From Zarea fungicola (lineage: Eukaryota > Ascomycota > Sordariomycetes > Hypocreales > Cordycipitaceae), in contig FWCC01000164.1 of the NCBI GenBank assembly GCA_900169235.1, positions 186,001 to 250,000 of the forward strand: a DNA stretch of 64,000 nt, in the 5' to 3' direction. The position numbers were made by a program, and so were the translations under genes. The notes under the pieces are model-generated. The model saw nothing but the letters and a program-made list of their open reading frames with translations. It did not search any database and was not told the DNA's origin. This document shows, piece after piece, positions 32,375-43,455 of this stretch. How positions within the stretch are numbered: the first letter of the stretch is position 1; every line of letters begins with the position of its first letter.

Positions 32375-33863
32375 TAGATGTCTAATGTTATTCAACAAAA
32401 TGCTTTTTAGCCGCCATGCTTGCAAATAGTATATTATTGACGAATCATTTGATTGTTTGATTGAATATTATTAGTCTCCTGCCTAGCTTTCTTTTAAAGT
32501 AGCCGCTATAATTTGTAGCCAGAACTAGGTCATTGAACGCGCCACACAGCAAGCTCGCCCAAATAATTACTGATTACTGACAGTCGCCCCGTAAACTGGC
32601 GGCAGCCTTGGACTGGCTGAGACCTGCATGCGCTGAATGCCATCAGTGTTTCGCAACCCGGAGCTTGGCCCCAATCAGGTGAAGAACGAGGATGCAGTGA
32701 GGCGCGCTGGAAAGTGCGCCCCGGAAAATACTGGCATAGTAAGGAAAAAAGGGTGGGCAGGGGAGAGAAGAGAGGAGAAGAGAAGAAGGAAGAGGTAGGA
32801 AGAGTGAACAGGAGTGTCTGGCAAGGCGACTAGCTCCTGTTCTAGCTTCTCCAGGCCGATCGATCTTGTGGAGTCCCATACTTTGGTCCCCTGATGCTTC
32901 CTTTACCTGACCACAAGCTCAGACAGGGGCAGCTCAGCTCGGGATCACACTGCTACTGACCTGAGCAACCTTGCCACTAGTTAGGCATGGTAGGGTGAGC
33001 GAGCCTTTCTTGTTATTTTTGGTACTATTCTTCCGTAAAAATCGGATTACATACGTGTCACGCGGAGCATCCAGTCGCCAGAGTCTGATGTAGATTGTGT
33101 ACAATGCCACGGCTGCAAGACTGCCAGGACAGGCCTGTAATTTATTCTAGATACTGGGCTAACTAAATACGGCATATGAGTACGGGAGAGCCCGTGTTTA
33201 GTACATTTTCAAGGACGGGATCCTGAAGACTGGCCCCGCTGACATACGGAGAGACGCGCCGTGGCGCAATCCAGTGCATGAGGCTGTGGAATACGAGTCA
33301 CACTCGACAGTCATCATCAATCTAATTATAAGGCATGATTTAGGGCAAAAAGGTGCCTATGCCGTGATACCGGAGTGTCAAAACCCCGCACCCGACTTAA
33401 ATAAAGACCTTCTAAATATATCTCCTTCTCGGCTAGTGGCCTACCACCTGTACAGCTGTGTCCCCCAGCTTCCCAGGCTGACGGCGTGTATGGTAACGAA
33501 AGTCGAAGACACCGGCCAACTAGGATAAATTGTAACCGGCTTGGTGCCCTTTAAAGTGTCTTGCCCCAAATCCTGTCCCCACTACAGTTGCATCAACCCC
33601 GAAGCAATCTTCCACTTTACTGTACTTCCTTTTCATGCCTTTGTCCAGTTCATCACTGCTTGCTCTCCTACTTGTTTGCTCATATCACACCCGCTAATTC
33701 ACAAGGCCAACTTGCGTTCTTGTCTGCAAAATCTTGAAGTGGGCTTGGATCGCAAACGTCACAGCCCCGGCGTGCAACCCCCTACAGGTGGCTACATATT
33801 ACGGTACCCTTACAGCACAAAATCATCAACTTCATCTTTGCCCGCGATACCGAAGTTGTAGCC
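32375..33863. other. Intergenic with purine-rich tract; no gene
   Basis: About 1.5 kb. A strongly purine-biased stretch (GAGAAGAGAGGAGAAGAGAAG type) lies at about 32735-32815. The right end is the promoter of the ankyrin protein. No domain-bearing frame was seen. Confidence 0.55.
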
Positions 33864-36800
33864 ATGACGATGTACTGGCTCATCGTGCTCACCACTATGG
33901 CTCCTCTCGGCGTGCACGCTAATGGCCTAGACGACTTTTCCAACAACTTGGCCACCGACTTGGGTCCCCTCATTGTCCTTTTTGGTGAGGCAATGACGAG
34001 ACAATATCTGAGCGAGTGTACATCCTTTCTTGACTATTTCATCTTTGCCATGGCGCCGATTGGCGTGCTCACCGCCATGTCCTCCGCCATCCGTGTCTGT
34101 GGGCATTCCGCACTCCGCGCCTTTATCGGCAGGTCGCAGGAGGGCCAGGGTGCGGTTGAGGCGGAGCTGTGCACATCCACGAGCCGCGATGTCTGCGAGC
34201 TGTTCAACCGAGGAGGCATCACACGTGTTCTCGGTCGCCCTAGTATTCTCGAACTTGTCTATATCCCTAGCGGCAAGGGACCGGGAAAGACGGCCGGCTT
34301 ATATTCTTTTAAAGAATGGGTTGAAGGTAGTGGTGAAGATTGGTGGAAAAAAATCGAGAAACAAAAGACCAAGTATGATAATAAGCTTGATTCAAAAGCC
34401 AACTCGGATGTTGGTACGGAGCCTAGCTCACACCCACCCAATATCTCGCTAAATGTTGGTATCATTAAGCGCCCGAAGTGGCTATTCAGAGCGGTGGCTG
34501 TGGTAGGCTTCATCCTCCAGGCAGGTCTCATTGTTCTGGCCGGTGTTGGAGCATGGAGGCTTGGTTGGACCAAGATCCAAGCAGGAAGTCCCTCGTCTAA
34601 GAACTATGCACCAATCATGTATATCATCGGGACCTTTCTCATGTCGATTGGCATGTGGGGTTGCGCAACGGTTATCGGGCAGACAACAGACGAAGTGCAA
34701 TACAGACGGCTACCAACGGAGCCAAAGACCCGAGGAACGCGCCTGTTCTGGCTCCAACCCGGTCCGCAATTTATTGGCGACCAATGTTTCGATCCATTTG
34801 CATATACTGACAAGGAGAAAACTCCGCTGATGGTTTGGACGTCTTCGACCAAGAATTACAACGCAGGTTTTGGGTTTCTCAGCACCCTTGCCGTGGCAGC
34901 GACCCTTATCGGCTATATTATGCAGTTCATCGGTCTGCGAGGAATGAAGGCGTGGCTTTCCCTTGCACAGCTAGCTGCTACAATTTTGATGAGCATGCTT
35001 CGCGGAGGGCTTCGTGCGCAGCGGCTTGGCCATGATGCTAATCGCCTGACGGAAAATCCCAGAGCACCTGATGCTGTCGCCGGCCACGAACTGGACTGGA
35101 TGGCCTTTGAGATTCTGAAACTGGCGCCTGAAGAACAAAAAGTATCAGCGGTAAAAGAGGCACTTTGGTACATTACTGGCCAGTATGAACAGGCTAAAAA
35201 GGCAGCCGCAGGAACAAAGCTACGTTGGCATATTACCGGTCAGTACGAACAGGCTTTGGAGGTGGACCGCCCTCAGGTCAAATCCTCTTTGTCCAGTAAG
35301 CAATCATCCACGCAGACGGGAGTCATAGAGGATTCGAGTAGCTACATTCTGGTAGAAGTTAATTCTTCGACCCAACCACCCGAAATCAGTGACGGTGGCT
35401 CGAAGATCTCATCGGCATCAGACAAGCCCGGAGCCGTGATCACTCCGCCTTCGATGGACGGAAATCACGGGAGTAAAACATCAACAAATCGAAAAGAGGG
35501 CCTAATTGAAAGCATTGCTGAGATTCATTCTATCAGTCCAAACGCGTCACTTGGTGGAAGTGCTAAGGGACCCGAGACACCGTCACCTTTAGATTTGAAA
35601 ACGGATCTCCAGCACAGCGCTCTACCGGACCAAGCAGAAAACACAGCAAATCGGAAACTCTCGTCATCCATGGATTCAAAAGACCGTGCGTTGCACAATA
35701 AAGCGCGTCTGCCATCGCCGCACGTTGATGCATATCAAATTACATGTGAAGACTTGCTCTGCCTTCGGAGTCGACTGGCGAATTTGACAGGACATTCTTC
35801 CTTTGGCGAGACGACAGATGGCGAGAGACAGTGGAAGAATGACTTTGTCAAAGTTCGTAGCAAAGCCAAGCAGATATCTTCTGCTATTTGCCAGGCCGCG
35901 GCGGAGCTGCGGCCCAAGCCAGATGCTAAACAGGATATCTTGCTTCGAGTCATTGCAACTATGTCAGTCCACGACGAGAAGCAAGCAGCTGACTCAAACC
36001 ACTGTAACCAGACAATCGGCATTACTCTCAAACCACCACCTGAGGAAACGCGTGTCGGGTGGCAAGTCGACTCAGCACGCGTGGAAGCCATTTTGGGACT
36101 TTGGATGTGGTCGATGATATCTGACGGGCGCGAGGTTAAAGACGTCCCAGTCGGCAACCTGAAAATCCCTATCGAGGGTATTGTTTCAGCTGGCACTGAT
36201 AGACAGACTGATAGACAGCAAGAGATGGATTTTTGGCTTGGTCCCCAGAGCGTGATGTTCAAAGAAACCGCCTGCGAAATTCGTAGACGAAGTTACGGCC
36301 TCATGAGTCTATGGGAGGACAAGAAATTGGAAAAAGAGTATAAAGATGCGCAACAAGTTCAAGGCAGGGACGATCCAAAAGATGGAACCAGCGATTTAAA
36401 AGTTCGGCTCTGTGGCTGGAATCCCGTCTACGAAGCACAGGCTGACCGAGCCGAGGCGGTCGAAGCCACGACGCCAGAAACGCAAAAGAAGAAATCGAAC
36501 GATGCTGAGGATGGGAGTTCATTCAATTGCCGAATTCAGACGTTTCCGGCCTCTGGTTCACTGTTGGAAAGCTGTGCTCGAGAGCTCTTTGTTGCTCTGG
36601 CTGCATCACTTACAAAAATTGTCGAGATTGCTGCGCCAAGCTTCGATGCTACGGAGGGTGGCGGCGAAGTTCTGCTTAGGAGCGAGACCGTCACCACTCT
36701 CACTAGGGCGTTCACGGAAAACGGGTTGGGAACTCGTGCGGACGCACTGCTGAGCATTATACCAACACTACGAGTGCACCTTGGGTTTCCGGCGGAGGAT

Positions 36801-38003
36801 ATACTGCTTTCCGCATGCATTACGAAGGCTGAAGCATACCGTCGGCAAAAGGAGTGGACGCGGGCCGAACGGTTGCTGAAGTGGATATGTACGCGTCACT
36901 CTTCACCTGACAACACACGGAGTACAGGTTCAACAGCTAGTGGTGGCTTGCTATTAGAAAAGGCCATGGGTGCTATAGGAGAGCTATACCGTTGGTCGTT
37001 CAAAGAGAAAAGGTCCGCTGCCAACATGAAGAAAAACACGTTTGGAATGGATGGAATCGCGTGGATGGCGAAGAGTATAGAGTCTTCTGATCCAACGATC
37101 GCACGAATTGTGCGTAGCTACGAATACGTGAAGACGATGATGAAAAACGGTTCAACCTTGGGCGACAAAGACATAGCTAGTAAACTAATCAACGCGCTGG
37201 AGGAAGGGAAGGACAGAGACGGGACGGATAGTGACACTCGCTGTAAGACACTATATTACCTTTGTGTGATTAAAGATTGCCGCGCTAGAGCAATGCAGCC
37301 TGCGTTGCGTTTAGCTACTCGGAATGGGTGGACCGAGGTGGCATTGTCTGTCATGGAGATGGGAGGAAACGTACACGATACGGATATGGACGGCTTAACT
37401 CCGCTACATTGGGCTGCTGTGAACGGGGACGAGGCGGTGGCGAGGGAACTTCTTAATAACGGGGCACTCTATGACAAGGAGAGTAACCGACACCACGAGG
37501 AAGGACGTGTTCCACTCCACTACGCCGCTATGAACGGACACAAGGCGGTCTTGGGGCTTCTACTTAAGAATGGTGCTGATGTTGAAGCGAAAGATGGCAA
37601 TGGAAGGACGCCACTCCACCTTGCTGCTGAGAACGGGCAGGAGGCAGTGGTATCGATGCTTCTCACAAATGGCACTAACATTGAGTCTCTGGCATCATAT
37701 TGGCAGACACCCCTTCTCCTTGCCGCCCCGAAGGGACACACGGCGGTAGTAAGGCTGCTGATAGAGAATGGTGCTGAAGTTGAAGCCAAAGATTTTGGCA
37801 TCGAAACATCGCTTCACTGGGCTGCCCGCAACGGTCATCTGGCGACAGTAAGGTTGCTGCTTGAAAATGGTGCTGACGTTGATACAAAGAATATGAGTAG
37901 CCAAACGCCGCTTCAGGTCGCCGAAATGCAAGGGGTTAGGGAAAGCGCCAAAAAAGAAACGTACAAGGAAATAATAGGGCTGCTTCGTAAAGTAGAATCT
38001 TAG
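33864..38003 (+). CDS. Large multi-pass membrane protein with C-terminal ankyrin repeats
   Basis: Single exon, 1379 aa, ATG at 33864. A signal-like hydrophobic start (1-19) precedes an N-terminal region with about five predicted membrane helices (roughly 57-78, 207-231, 249-271, 336-357, 363-380). The block LGPLIVLFGEAMTRQYLSE and the following FIFAMAPIGVLTA recur, as I recall, in many unnamed fungal ankyrin proteins. A 20-residue tandem repeat with W-ITGQYEQA occurs twice at about 435 and 455. A long polar, probably disordered region follows, then about seven ankyrin repeats at 1152-1365 with TPLHWAAVNGD and TPLHLAAENGQ. Function unknown; a membrane-tethered scaffold or sensor is possible. 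Not an NLR: no NACHT or NB-ARC motif found. Confidence 0.85.
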   Translation: MTMYWLIVLTTMAPLGVHANGLDDFSNNLATDLGPLIVLFGEAMTRQYLSECTSFLDYFIFAMAPIGVLTAMSSAIRVCGHSALRAFIGRSQEGQGAVEAELCTSTSRDVCELFNRGGITRVLGRPSILELVYIPSGKGPGKTAGLYSFKEWVEGSGEDWWKKIEKQKTKYDNKLDSKANSDVGTEPSSHPPNISLNVGIIKRPKWLFRAVAVVGFILQAGLIVLAGVGAWRLGWTKIQAGSPSSKNYAPIMYIIGTFLMSIGMWGCATVIGQTTDEVQYRRLPTEPKTRGTRLFWLQPGPQFIGDQCFDPFAYTDKEKTPLMVWTSSTKNYNAGFGFLSTLAVAATLIGYIMQFIGLRGMKAWLSLAQLAATILMSMLRGGLRAQRLGHDANRLTENPRAPDAVAGHELDWMAFEILKLAPEEQKVSAVKEALWYITGQYEQAKKAAAGTKLRWHITGQYEQALEVDRPQVKSSLSSKQSSTQTGVIEDSSSYILVEVNSSTQPPEISDGGSKISSASDKPGAVITPPSMDGNHGSKTSTNRKEGLIESIAEIHSISPNASLGGSAKGPETPSPLDLKTDLQHSALPDQAENTANRKLSSSMDSKDRALHNKARLPSPHVDAYQITCEDLLCLRSRLANLTGHSSFGETTDGERQWKNDFVKVRSKAKQISSAICQAAAELRPKPDAKQDILLRVIATMSVHDEKQAADSNHCNQTIGITLKPPPEETRVGWQVDSARVEAILGLWMWSMISDGREVKDVPVGNLKIPIEGIVSAGTDRQTDRQQEMDFWLGPQSVMFKETACEIRRRSYGLMSLWEDKKLEKEYKDAQQVQGRDDPKDGTSDLKVRLCGWNPVYEAQADRAEAVEATTPETQKKKSNDAEDGSSFNCRIQTFPASGSLLESCARELFVALAASLTKIVEIAAPSFDATEGGGEVLLRSETVTTLTRAFTENGLGTRADALLSIIPTLRVHLGFPAEDILLSACITKAEAYRRQKEWTRAERLLKWICTRHSSPDNTRSTGSTASGGLLLEKAMGAIGELYRWSFKEKRSAANMKKNTFGMDGIAWMAKSIESSDPTIARIVRSYEYVKTMMKNGSTLGDKDIASKLINALEEGKDRDGTDSDTRCKTLYYLCVIKDCRARAMQPALRLATRNGWTEVALSVMEMGGNVHDTDMDGLTPLHWAAVNGDEAVARELLNNGALYDKESNRHHEEGRVPLHYAAMNGHKAVLGLLLKNGADVEAKDGNGRTPLHLAAENGQEAVVSMLLTNGTNIESLASYWQTPLLLAAPKGHTAVVRLLIENGAEVEAKDFGIETSLHWAARNGHLATVRLLLENGADVDTKNMSSQTPLQVAEMQGVRESAKKETYKEIIGLLRKVES

Positions 38004-39577
38004 GTGAATATTTCTGCCGACTACAAGCAGTAAAAGGTTTAATAGCCGACCTGAACTGAGTGCAAGAGTCGGGCACATTATCTTCGACGCGATTGCCTAT
38101 TACCCTCATCATTCTCTGCATTAGGTTTAGTGTCATGTCACATTTTTATTATTTCGGATTCATAATATCTACTTTAACAAGTGTCCTTTAGTTCTATTCT
38201 ACATTTGTGTTTAGTAGATTTAGCGTTGAACACAGCTTGTGAAAATAGGGTAGATAGACATTTGCCGAAATTGGCGCGGTCAACTCCAATAAGTGCTAGT
38301 GTTGTGACTGCTGAGTCAGGTCAAGCAGCGCTTCTGATGAAGCCTGACTCCTGCCGCAGCAGGCTTCCGTCGGTCAACCGGCCTGACCGACAGCAGCCTG
38401 CCGTCAACACGAGGCCATCACGGCAGCTGAGGAAAGAGGAATCTTTATTGTTTGTTGTTTGCTTCTCCTGTTCCTGAAGTCCTGTATATAGAAGAGGAAT
38501 TCCCCCTCTATCCGTAGCTAGATTTTTAGATCAATCACAACTTGTTACAACCTGCATATACTGGGAATAGCCCTCCTAGTACTGTGTTTCGTAACTGTTC
38601 GTGATATACCAACAGCTAGGAATGGGAAGATAGGCGGTAGACAGAGCCAACATCGAAGAGCCGAGGAACCATAATCTCCTCACGAGGGCTTGGAAAATTC
38701 TAGGGCGGTTAGGTTTATTAGTAGTTTATTGTCGATATAACATGTCAGATATTACGGCTAGCTATAATCTCTAATGCTACGTTGCTTAGAATTTACCAGT
38801 CAGTTTGCTCTCCACAGTCAGTGGCTGACACTTTACTTCCATTTAGAAGTCCTCGCCAGGCTGTGTCGGACTGCCACCCAACATCCTCAGGTTTCTGACC
38901 AGCGCCGTGCAGACAAGCCCCGTCAACTACGCTGCCTTGGTAGCTTACTGAGTCTAAATCTACCGCAATTTACCCCCCTATGAAACTACTCCTTACAGCA
39001 AGTACACACTGGCGCCTTTGGACTTTGTTTTTTGCATCTCTACCCATAATAACATGCGGCGTTCCTATGCATTTGCAAAATCAATAAATAGATAGGACTC
39101 AGTTGATGAAGTGGCGCAACGGAAGTCGGCCACAGTTCGCCGACGCCACTCTGGTGTGAGTTTGCATCTAGTAGTTCGGCGGAATACGATTGGCTTTTCC
39201 ACTTTGGATGCACCGTACCTGGTAGTTCGTAAGGAGCACCATACGGCTGCTATGAAAACTACATGCATGGCGCGGAAACTCCGCCGCGACGGGGAACTGC
39301 ATTCCTGCTTGACCGGAAATTATGCTGGCATTATTTGAGGCTCGCTTCCACGGCAATGCGGCACAACGCCTCGCCAGCTGAAGATGGTATCTCACCAAGA
39401 GCAGTGATCGAACATTAATTATGCCACAGCTACTCCGTCGTCAACCGGGTAAATATGCCTATCGATTGAGTTGACTCGAGCGGGAGCGGTTTATAAACCG
39501 TTGGTCGCGCCCATCGAACCCTCGTGCGAAGAGTATTATCCGCTTTGACAACCCGATACCCATTTGACTTTGTGAAC
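38004..39577. other. Intergenic with solo LTR; no gene
   Basis: Apart from the LTR at 38300-38614, no coding frame is supported. The short overlapping frames at 39065-39400 show no domain. The right end is the promoter of the GPI-protein gene. Confidence 0.6.
38300..38614 (+). mobile_element. Solo LTR with 5-bp target-site duplication
   Basis: A 315-bp element beginning TGTTGTGAC and ending ATATACCAACA, so its ends form the short inverted repeat TGTTG/CAACA usual for LTRs. It is flanked by perfect GCTAG copies at 38295-38299 and 38615-38619. No internal retrotransposon sequence adjoins it. Related decayed copies lie at 14163 and 14739. This is the signature of LTR-LTR recombination that removed the element body. 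Confidence 0.88.
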
Positions 39578-40606
39578 ATGCTCCTCCAGGCCGTGTTCCT
39601 TGCCGCCATTGCAGCCGCGGCGTCGCTGCTAGTGGGAAATCTCACCAGCACAGGATGTGCCGATGTTTCCGGCTTCCAAAAGTGCCAAAACGACGCGAAT
39701 GAGAAGAGCAACGCCTGCTTTGCAAAGACTGGTGGCGATGTCGCGGCCCAACAAGCCTGCGCCTGCGAAACTTATATCCTCAACTACAATTGCTACGCGA
39801 CGTCGTGCTGGAATCGCGTATGGGAGTGCGAATATCAGTCATACATTATCTCATACCTCTTGTATTGCCCGACAGCGAAACTGCCGGTACCATACTTTCC
39901 CATACCGGAAGGTGCACAAGACGCGTGCAGCTGCAATTATGGTCAGATCTATCAGGCTATAACCGACAGCCTGGCCCAAGGCACGACGTGTATAAAGAAT
40001 AATCAAAATTCCGTCCTCAAAGCTGCGGCTTGCAAATGCTGTGAAATAAGCGGCATGCAGTCAAGGTAAGAGGAAATCAGGCTTTTTTTTTACCTTTCCA
40101 TTGTCTAACCAAGCTCTTTTTCGAATTGCAGCATCTGGGAAACCTGCCCTGACGTCGATCCGAAACTGGCGGGACTCGACTACGTGTCGCAAGCGGAAAC
40201 GAATCTGGACGTCTCGTTCAGCGAGTGCTCTCCAATGACGCAGGTTAACTGCGCGTCCGATTTCCGATTCTCGCTCGCCGGCGTGAGCACATACTACGCG
40301 CCGAGCCAGTTCCCTGCGAGTGGCACCGCCAAGCCGTCCAATAAGCCGGGCTCCGTGACGTCTCCTGCGAGCGGCTCCGTCTTTACATATAAAAATGGCG
40401 GCGACAAGGTGGCCTATACAATTACTGCGGCCGCATTTAACGGAAAGGATGCGTCTGGCGGTAGCTCCGGCGGCTCGGCCGGCACAACGTCTACAGCAAC
40501 AGGGGCAGCGCCGACGCAAAGCAAAAAGAATGCTGCAGCGGAATCACGACCGAGATACATGATTGTCTCGGTGGTTACTTTGCTCGCTGCGATTTTTGTG
40601 CTATGA
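39578..40606 (+). CDS. Cysteine-rich GPI-anchored extracellular protein
   Basis: Exons 39578-40065 and 40132-40606 (66-bp intron); 320 aa, ATG at 39578. N-terminal signal peptide MLLQAVFLAAIAAAASLLVG. The mature part has many Cys, mostly in pairs (CACETYILNYNCYATSC; CSCNYGQ; CKCCEISG), then a Ser/Gly/Thr-rich linker (about 255-295), and a C-terminal hydrophobic tail after a basic PRYM that fits a GPI-attachment signal. The Cys spacing is not CFEM as far as I can tell. Likely cell-wall or plasma-membrane surface protein of unknown function. The Cys pattern resembles unnamed fungal secreted proteins. Confidence 0.82.
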
Positions 40607-41306
40607 AAAGCCGCTGTTTGCCGTTCAAATGCCGAGGTTGGTCGACCCATAAGCGCTGCGTCGAAGACATGGGCCAATCCGATGACTCGGTTGTCAATAA
40701 TGATGTTGTTGCGCCATTTACGGCCGTGGCCATTATACAGATAGCCAAAAATCAGTGCTGGAAACTCTTCCTCGTGCATTCAACTCCCAGAAAGAACAGA
40801 CTTGTAATAGAGGCAGCATAGAGGCAACAGATAGGGCTCGGACAGTAGCTTAAATCAGACCCGCCGAGCTGGGAGTATATCAGCGATGAATTATACAATG
40901 AGATCGTGTTTATATGCATTGCTGCAAGCCATACTTCATACGGAATGGAAGTAATAGTAAAAGTGGAATAATGTTACAATCGGCCGCGATTGCTTTTATT
41001 TCAAAATTGAGTGTGACACAGTGCACTCTACTTCTCACCAAATTTCATTACAGCTGTATGCATAGATGGCAATCAGTCAAAGAAACAGTACAACAAATAC
41101 ATTAACATAATTTATTATTATAATTGCCATTATTTCTAGGAGCGCTTTATTTCTGGTGACGCCATTCCACCTCACGCCCACATCAATAGTTTTGAGACAT
41201 ACTAACACAAAGGGAGAACTTGAACCTTGCCAAATCTCATCTCCCGCCACCAGCCAGTTGGACTGAAATCTCTGTCAATCTCTTGAATTCTCTGATCGAA
41301 ATACTC
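40607..41306. other. Intergenic, no gene
   Basis: 700 bp between two convergent genes. AT-rich around 40960-41140. Nothing recognised. Confidence 0.6.
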
Positions 41307-42065
41307 TTACAGGCCCATGGCTTTGCGAATTGCCACATTCGGTACTATCCAAGACGGTCCCAAGCGAAAGGCCCCGCTCGCCTGCAGGCTGGAGTCTTTT
41401 GCCCCCAACGCCATTTCCGTCAAGAAGCTACCAATCATCGGCGTAGGCGCATGGCGGTCCGCCATGAGGCCTCTGATCACGGGAAACAGCAGCGGCGTTG
41501 CGGCATTGTACAGAAAACCCTTATCCGGGATATAAGGCTTGATGGAGTCATGGTGCGACGCATCCACGGCTCCGATTCTAACCGAGTCGGCTTGCAGCGT
41601 GCCGTTGGACTTTTCTGTTACATTCGCGAGGGCCTGCTCCGTCTCGCCCTTGACGCGCGCGAAAATGGCGGCAAACCTCCCCGGGTCCTGCGTCGCGCCT
41701 TCGCCAGACACGTAGATGAAGCGAAAGGGCTTGCTTGCCTCACTTAGCGTCGCAAAGGACTCGGCGGCGTTTAAAGCATAGTCTTTTGTGATTTTTGTGT
41801 ACTCGTCCTTTCCAACCTGCGTCTGGCTGATTCCCAACGCCCACACGCAGCCCTGGGCTCCGGTCAGCTGTTCCAGGAGGCTGGCGTTGTATTGATTGAA
41901 GTCTTTATGGATAATGACGTTGACTTTGGGGCTTTTGGCGTCGTCGGCTTGGGGAATTGGTCGTCGGCTGATGACGGAAATTTTGGTCACGTCCTTGGCT
42001 TTTATCATGGCCTCCAGGACAGCGGACCCGACGAGGCCAGTAGCTCCAGTAAGAATGAGATGCAT
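41307..42065 (-). CDS. NAD(P)-binding Rossmann-fold oxidoreductase (atypical SDR, HTATIP2/NmrA-like)
   Basis: Single exon, 252 aa, ATG at 42063-42065. It begins with the NAD(P)-binding motif LTGATGLVGSAV at residues 4-15, then a conserved ISRRP after strand 2 that suggests NADP preference. FIYVSGEGATQ takes the place of the catalytic Ser strand, with a later KGETEQAL. This order matches the atypical SDRs related to HTATIP2 and fungal NmrA-like proteins, which may bind cofactor without a classical Tyr-Lys active site. Substrate unknown. The neighbours do not suggest a pathway. Confidence 0.8.
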   Translation of the reverse strand: MHLILTGATGLVGSAVLEAMIKAKDVTKISVISRRPIPQADDAKSPKVNVIIHKDFNQYNASLLEQLTGAQGCVWALGISQTQVGKDEYTKITKDYALNAAESFATLSEASKPFRFIYVSGEGATQDPGRFAAIFARVKGETEQALANVTEKSNGTLQADSVRIGAVDASHHDSIKPYIPDKGFLYNAATPLLFPVIRGLMADRHAPTPMIGSFLTEMALGAKDSSLQASGAFRLGPSWIVPNVAIRKAMGL

Positions 42066-43043
42066 TTTGAAAATTGGCGGGGTATTAGGCGATTATGAGA
42101 AACGAATGCTTAGAATGTTGTCGAGTGATGGTTTGACGTTCTCATGAAACTGCATCACTTTTCTGGATTACGCGACGAAACGCGAGCCCTGCGTCGACCT
42201 AAAGATAAAGTCGCACTACGGAGTACGGAGTATAATTAAACCACCGCAAGCATCAGCATTCTCGGGTGATGGACACGACTAAATATCGTGGCTTATAGCC
42301 CGATCCGGCCCGTTTGGGTGGAGTCGGACCAGTTTTGTCTCAAGCTCATGTCGTGGCTTTCAACCCGTCCACCTTTGAGTATTCGCCAGTTAAAGAACCA
42401 ATAATGGTGTGAGCTTGCTGTGAATAGCCGGTGCGCGTCCGAGATCTTGCTATTATGCATGTGCCGAACAGGGCTGAGTGTGGAGTTATTGTGATTTTCA
42501 CGCTCGGTATTTCGGCCCGGTTGTTACAGCAGTGGATTCGAATTCTTCGCCCCGTAGTTACTCCGCAAAATCTCTCCGTTCCATAACTGATGGGAAGTTT
42601 TTCGAATTTCTTCGTATTTTATGGAAAGGTAGCGCACTGTGAAGATCAGTAACTTCAGAGAGTATTAACGGAACCAAGAAGCCACTGCCGCGGCACGTTA
42701 TCGACAGGTTGCATGTGCGAGCGACATGCTAACCTATCAACGGCTCCTAAGCGGCGGACCTAGAATAAGTTGGTCGCATTCTGAATCGCGATCTTTTTAT
42801 GATTGCTAACATTGAACAAAACTCAAGGGCTGCCGGGATGACGACTGGTGTCTTGCCAAGTGCTGTTGCTCTGGAAGACAGTTCGAGTAGCATATTAATT
42901 AACAGTATCTTTTTAGCCAAGATGATGCCCAGATAAAATGTGGATTCATGAGCGAAAATAAGTTTCAGGATAATCAGCAGAGTGCGACCACAGATTGTGA
43001 TGAGTCGCGCATCCTTACAAAAATAGGCGATAGGAGTTAATTA
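42066..43043. other. Intergenic, no gene
   Basis: About 1 kb on the promoter side of the SDR gene. A CGGAGTACGGAGTA tandem sits near 42222-42235. No coding frame is supported. Confidence 0.55.
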
Positions 43044-43455
43044 TCACAAAAACTTCAGTAAATCTTTATAGAATTCTAGCCTCTTGTACATGCAAGGCAT
43101 ATGACCACATTCCTCATACACAATGTGTTTGGCACTCGACGCAATTTCCTCATGCAGAAACTTGGCCGCTTCCACATCGCATACAAAGTCATCTGCACCG
43201 GAGAAGAGAAGAATCTGTGTGGTAACCTCGCCGAGGCCGTCAATCAGAGAAGTTTGAGGCTGTCTGTCAGCTAACGATTGCTCTTGCATCGGCCCAGTAT
43301 TGCAGATTGAAAGACCCGACTTGCTCAGCAATTACTGGAACCCCAGTGCGTGGTTCAAGAAATAGAGGCTCAGACCACTCCGCAAGCACTCGGTGGCTGA
43401 ATACGTGCTGAACTGTATGAATATATTCACCGCATTGTATTACGATGGCGATCAC
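43044..43455 (-). pseudogene. 3' fragment of an alpha/beta-hydrolase gene with frameshift
   Basis: Only the C-terminal part of an alpha/beta-hydrolase fold is present. The upstream half reads SFNLQYWADARAI and then hits a stop at 43267-43269. The sequence continues one frame over as SLADRQPQTS and then LLFSGADDFVCD (acid-strand region) and EECGHMPCM (catalytic-His loop), ending at 43044. No intron of workable size joins the frames. The nucleophile elbow and N-terminal half are absent upstream. Probably a decayed relic; alternatively a misread base in an already truncated copy. Confidence 0.55.

Noticed and set aside
33864..38003. Second NLR receptor
   Set aside because: It has ankyrin repeats but no Walker A/B NACHT or NB-ARC motifs, and its N-terminal half is membrane-spanning.
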